From positions 310,001 through 374,000 of the forward strand of contig CAYZCW010000003.1 of the NCBI GenBank assembly GCA_964477035.1: a DNA stretch of 64,000 bases. Reading direction: 5' to 3'. The position numbers were made by a program, and so were the translations under genes. Positions within the stretch are counted from its first letter, which is position 1. Every line of letters begins with the position of its first letter. Positions 60,687 through 64,000 of this stretch are shown here, one piece after another. Source of the DNA: SLSG01 sp964477035. Lineage in GTDB: Bacteria; Bacteroidota; Bacteroidia; Bacteroidales; UBA7960. Below the pieces are notes generated by a model. That model was not told the origin of the DNA. It did not search any database and was given only the letters and a program-made list of their open reading frames with translations.

Positions 60687-61877
60687 ATGGCAACACGCAA
60701 CCGCTTTCTGCTTTTCGTCGGATGGGCCTGTCTGACAGCCTGCCTGGCCATTGCCGGAGCCGGCACTCCCGCCCTGGCCCAGCCGCCCGAAGGCTATTAT
60801 GGCGGGGCCGCCGGACTGGAGGGGGAGGCCCTGCGGGAGGCCCTGCACCGGATCGTCCGGGGGCACAGCCCGCGCACCTATGCCCAGCTGTGGCAGGATT
60901 TCACCATGACCGACCGCAAGGACAACGGCATGGTGTGGGACATGTACTCCGACATGCCCGGAGGCACCCCGCCTTACGAATATGTGTTTTTCACCGACCA
61001 GTGCACCAACACGGGTGCGGAAGGCTTCTGCTACAACCGGGAACATTCCTTTCCCGTGAGCTGGTGGGGCGGCAGCCGCTCCGACACCATGTACACAGAC
61101 CTGTTCCACGTCCATCCGACCGATGGCTATGTGAACGCCCTGAGGGCAAACCACCCTTACGGGGAGGTGAGCCACCCCACCGAAACCACCCTGAACGGAT
61201 CCAGGGTGGGTCCCAACATCTACCGGGCGGACAAATCCCTCTCCACGGCCAATTACCACGGTGTCGCCGGAAATGCCCCAGCCCGGGCCGCAGGTTACAC
61301 CGGCACGGTCTTCGAGCCCATCGACGAATACAAAGGCGACTTTGCACGGAACTATTTTTACATGATGGTACGCTACCTGCCTAGGGTGGGCGGGTGGGAG
61401 GACAACACCCCCATGCTGGAGGGCGGCGACCTGGCCGCCTGGGCCGTCCCCATGCTGACCGAATGGCATCTGAATGACCCGGTCAGTCCCAAGGAGATCG
61501 CCCGCAACGACTCGGTCTACCGGTTGCAGGGCAACCGCAACCCCTTCATCGACCATCCCGAATGGGCCTGCCTGGTCTGGGGCGGGAACTGTGCCGACCC
61601 CCTGCATGCAGCGGAGCCCGGACGCCCCGGAGCGGATGATCCCATGGCCCATGCCTGGATTTCCGGAGGGAGCCTGGTGGTGACACTGCACAGGCCGCCG
61701 GCCGGACCCGCCACGATCGAAGCCTGGGACCTCACAGGCCGGCGGCTGATGGTGCAGCGGGTGGACCAGCCCGGCACCCACCGCTTTCCCATCCGACGAC
61801 AACAAGGCATTTTTTTGATTCGCATCCTGGCAGGCGGACAGCAGCAGGTGATCAAACTGAGCCCGGCCAGCGACTGA
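60687..61877 (+). CDS. secreted endonuclease I family nuclease
   Basis: 396 residues from ATG 60687 (signal ATRNRFLLFVGWACLTACLA, cut after ALAQ); the ATG at 60633 lies upstream of the promoter box. The endonuclease I core is present: CYNREHSFPVSWWGG with the metal-binding His, then DLFHVHPTDGYVNALRAN, and RNYFYMMVRYLP; a His-Pro-Glu (IDHPEWACLVW) follows. The C-terminal about 80 residues resemble a type IX secretion sorting domain (IEAWDLTGRRLMVQRVDQPG, then QQGIFLIRI). It probably degrades extracellular DNA. Confidence 0.9.
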   Translation: MATRNRFLLFVGWACLTACLAIAGAGTPALAQPPEGYYGGAAGLEGEALREALHRIVRGHSPRTYAQLWQDFTMTDRKDNGMVWDMYSDMPGGTPPYEYVFFTDQCTNTGAEGFCYNREHSFPVSWWGGSRSDTMYTDLFHVHPTDGYVNALRANHPYGEVSHPTETTLNGSRVGPNIYRADKSLSTANYHGVAGNAPARAAGYTGTVFEPIDEYKGDFARNYFYMMVRYLPRVGGWEDNTPMLEGGDLAAWAVPMLTEWHLNDPVSPKEIARNDSVYRLQGNRNPFIDHPEWACLVWGGNCADPLHAAEPGRPGADDPMAHAWISGGSLVVTLHRPPAGPATIEAWDLTGRRLMVQRVDQPGTHRFPIRRQQGIFLIRILAGGQQQVIKLSPASD

Positions 61878-61949
61878 GCCCGCAAGCCCGGGGACCGACC
61901 GCCCGGACGGCGATCCGCCGCACCCAAACAAAACAGCCCGGATTTTCGT

Positions 61950-61957
61950 TACATTTG
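61950..61957 (+). promoter_or_regulatory. -7 promoter box for the second amylase
   Basis: TACATTTG, 27 bp before the ATG at 61985. Confidence 0.6.
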
Positions 61958-61984
61958 TTGAGTATTGGCCAACCCCCAACCACC

Positions 61985-64000
61985 ATGCCCCTCCGCCCAT
62001 TCCTGCCCGCCCTTTCCCTGGCCCTGCTGACCGCCCCGCTCACGGCCCAGGTCACCACCCGCCCGGCCCTGCCCACCGAGGCCGATGCCGTCGTGATCAC
62101 CCTCGATGCCACCGATACCGAACTGGAAGGGTATACCGGCACGGTGTATGTCCATACGGGGATCAACATCCGGGACGGGGCACGCTGGCAGTATGTGGTC
62201 GGCAGCTGGACCAACAACGCCAGCCAGCCGGCGATGACCCGCCTCGGGACGAACCTGTATGAACTGGAGATCGGACCCTCGATCCGGGCGTTCTACGATG
62301 TTCCCGCCCATATTCCCATCGCCCAGATGGCTTTCGTGTTCCGCTCCTCCGACCGCAGCCGACAGACACGGCCCGACATCTTCATCGACGTGGCCGGGCC
62401 CGGTCTGACGGTATCCGTCCTGTCGCCCACCGGGCTGCAGCCGATCGTTGCCCCGGGAGACAAGGTGGACATCCGCGCCTCGGCCAACGAGGCCGACTCC
62501 CTGGCCCTGCATGTGAACGGGGCCTACCTGGCCTCCACAACGGCCCAGGACATTGCGTACGAATGGACAGCCAGCGACTACGGGCGTTACGATATCCTGG
62601 CCATAGCCTATGCAGGGGAAGAGACCGCCAGGGACAGCAGTTATTTCTATGTGCGCGGGGAGGTCGTCACGGAGGCACTGCCCGAAGGGGTGATCAACGG
62701 GATCAACTACATCGACGAGGAGACGGTCACCCTGGTGCTGCACGACCCCCCCGCTAGCAAGCAGCACGTGTTCGTGATCGGCGACTTCAACGGCTGGGAG
62801 GTGGGCCAAGACAACCTGATGCGGCGCACCCCTTCCGGCACCAGGTTCTGGCTGACGGTCACCGGGCTGGAGCCCGGAAAGGAATACGCCTTCCAGTACC
62901 TGATCGACGGCAGCCTGCGCATCGCAGACCCCTATGCCGAGAAGGTACTCGACCCCTGGCACGATCAGGAGATCATCGACAAGGGACGGTACCCCGGGCT
63001 GATCCCCTATCCGACGGGAAAAACAGAACACATTGTATCGGTGCTGCAAACGGCCCGGGAGCCCTACCAGTGGCAGCATAACGATTTCGTGCCCCCGGCG
63101 CCGGAGGACCTGGTGATCTACGAGCTGCTGATCCGGGACTTCCTGGACAACAGCACCTACGCCCAGCTGCGCGACACCCTGGGCTACCTGAAACGCCTGG
63201 GTGTCAATGCCATCGAACTGATGCCGGTGACCAACTTCGAGGGCAACCAGAGCTGGGGCTACAACCCTTCCTTCTTCTTCGCCCCCGATAAGTTCTACGG
63301 CCCGCGCCGGGAGCTGAAAAAGCTCATCGACGAGGCCCACGGCATGGGCATGGCCGTGATCATCGACATGGTGTGGAACCACAGCTTCGGACAATCGCCC
63401 CTGCTGCGCATGTATTTCGATGAACAAGACAACCGGCCGGCCAACGACAACCCCTGGTATTCCGACCCGATCTATGCCAACCCGGCCATGAATTTCGGGT
63501 ACAAATTCGATCACGGCAGCCCCTATTTCGTCGAGTTCATGGACCGCGCCAACCGCCACTGGCTGGAGACCTACCGCGTGGACGGGTTCCGCTTCGACCT
63601 GACAAAGGGTTTCACCACCCGCTTCAAGGGCTGGGACGATGAGTGGGGCAGCGCCTACGACCAGGAGCGCATCAACAACCTGGTGCGGCTCAACCACCAG
63701 GTCAGGGAGGTGAACCCCGACGCCTATGTGATCCTGGAGCACCTGGCAGGCAACCAGGAAGAAACGGTCCTTGCGTCCAACGGCATGCTGCTGTGGACCA
63801 ATGTGACCCATGCCTTCCAGGAGGCGGCCATGGGCTGGCTGGACGAAAGCAATTTCAGCGGCATGTCCTACCAGGGCAGGGGCTGGGCCGAACCCCGGCT
63901 GATCCCGTACATGGAAAGCCACGACGAGGAGCGCATCCTGTTCAAAAACCTCACTTACGGAAACTCCAACAACCCGGCGCACGACGTGAAGCAGCTGGAT
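61985..64000 (+). CDS. exported GH13 alpha-amylase (cut by window edge)
   Basis: 672 codons visible, open at the right edge. Signal peptide LRPFLPALSLALLTAPLTA. A beta-sandwich region follows, then a CBM48-like glycogen-binding segment (HVFVIGDFNGWEV, about residues 260-272). GH13 regions: MVWNHSFG (region I), YRVDGFRFDLTKG with nucleophile Asp, YVILEHLAGNQE with the acid/base Glu, and YMESHDEERIL (region IV). Larger and multi-domain compared with the lipoprotein amylase at 17.4 kb. It should act on starch or glycogen outside the cytoplasm; a C-terminal secretion domain cannot be seen. Confidence 0.93.
   Translation, partial: MPLRPFLPALSLALLTAPLTAQVTTRPALPTEADAVVITLDATDTELEGYTGTVYVHTGINIRDGARWQYVVGSWTNNASQPAMTRLGTNLYELEIGPSIRAFYDVPAHIPIAQMAFVFRSSDRSRQTRPDIFIDVAGPGLTVSVLSPTGLQPIVAPGDKVDIRASANEADSLALHVNGAYLASTTAQDIAYEWTASDYGRYDILAIAYAGEETARDSSYFYVRGEVVTEALPEGVINGINYIDEETVTLVLHDPPASKQHVFVIGDFNGWEVGQDNLMRRTPSGTRFWLTVTGLEPGKEYAFQYLIDGSLRIADPYAEKVLDPWHDQEIIDKGRYPGLIPYPTGKTEHIVSVLQTAREPYQWQHNDFVPPAPEDLVIYELLIRDFLDNSTYAQLRDTLGYLKRLGVNAIELMPVTNFEGNQSWGYNPSFFFAPDKFYGPRRELKKLIDEAHGMGMAVIIDMVWNHSFGQSPLLRMYFDEQDNRPANDNPWYSDPIYANPAMNFGYKFDHGSPYFVEFMDRANRHWLETYRVDGFRFDLTKGFTTRFKGWDDEWGSAYDQERINNLVRLNHQVREVNPDAYVILEHLAGNQEETVLASNGMLLWTNVTHAFQEAAMGWLDESNFSGMSYQGRGWAEPRLIPYMESHDEERILFKNLTYGNSNNPAHDVKQLD

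Noticed and set aside
61949..63982. 677-codon minus-strand frame over the second amylase
   Set aside because: The plus frame encodes a complete set of GH13 motifs and a signal peptide, so the minus frame is a shadow.

Overview
The window looks like a scaffold from a GC-rich member of the Bacteroidota, probably an anaerobic or facultative one. Three things point there. Many genes have the Bacteroidota -7 promoter box TAnnTTTG just upstream and no clear Shine-Dalgarno sequence. The methylmalonyl-CoA epimerase/decarboxylase operon has the gene order typical of this phylum. The gene families (S9 peptidases, Big_5-type Ig lipoprotein, NtrC-like regulator with GAFTDA, AsmA protein, secreted endonuclease I) also fit. 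Two runs of exactly 100 N (41917-42016 and 53108-53207) show this is a draft scaffold; both sit inside tandem repeats. The long antisense open frames are shadows caused by high GC.

Layout: 1-12.4 kb holds adenine deaminase (cut by the left edge), a zinc phospholipase-like exported protein, MeaB, a beta-barrel protein, an acyltransferase, tryptophanase with a likely leader transcript, MsrC, MntP, a LuxE-like protein, RuvB, QueG and a TetR regulator. 12.6-19.7 kb holds Lnt, an epimerase, TyrS, methylglyoxal synthase, an alpha-amylase lipoprotein and a hydrolase. 19.7-24 kb is the minus-strand sodium-pump methylmalonyl-CoA decarboxylase operon. 24-31.3 kb holds an Ig-like lipoprotein, a polysaccharide deacetylase, a small exported protein, MalQ, an MFS sugar transporter and a CBS/ACT protein. 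31.5-41.8 kb holds tRNA-Gly, PdxJ, a queuosine-precursor transporter, a hydrolase, a large S9 peptidase, a TolC protein, a sigma-54 regulator/histidine kinase pair and tRNA-Val. 41.8-53.3 kb is the most accessory-looking part: two repeat-bound gaps, a TolB-like lipoprotein with a damaged start, a divergent paralog pair with a nucleotide-identical tail, a hybrid kinase, a second S9 peptidase, a nitroreductase, a potassium channel with a zinc ribbon, a 25-residue-repeat protein and ElbB. 53.3-64 kb holds an ABC permease and its HlyD partner, an NTF2-like lipoprotein, a Cys/Ala-rich secreted protein, an AsmA protein, endonuclease I and a second alpha-amylase cut by the right edge.

Functional links: MeaB, epimerase, decarboxylase alpha, OadG, biotin carrier and OadB together serve the methylmalonyl-CoA route between succinate and propionate, with decarboxylation driving Na+ export. 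Two GH13 enzymes, MalQ and the SLC45-like transporter form a starch/maltodextrin set. QueG and the YhhQ-type transporter both serve queuosine. TolC, HlyD and the permease are parts of tripartite export, but no ABC ATPase is visible.

I found no CRISPR array, prophage, transposase or complete defence system. The most unusual items are the paralog pair with the shared C-terminal tail, the Cys-rich secreted protein, the 25-residue-repeat protein, the tandem duplication of the tRNA-Val 3' end, and the period-7 CCAAnnn arrays at gene starts.
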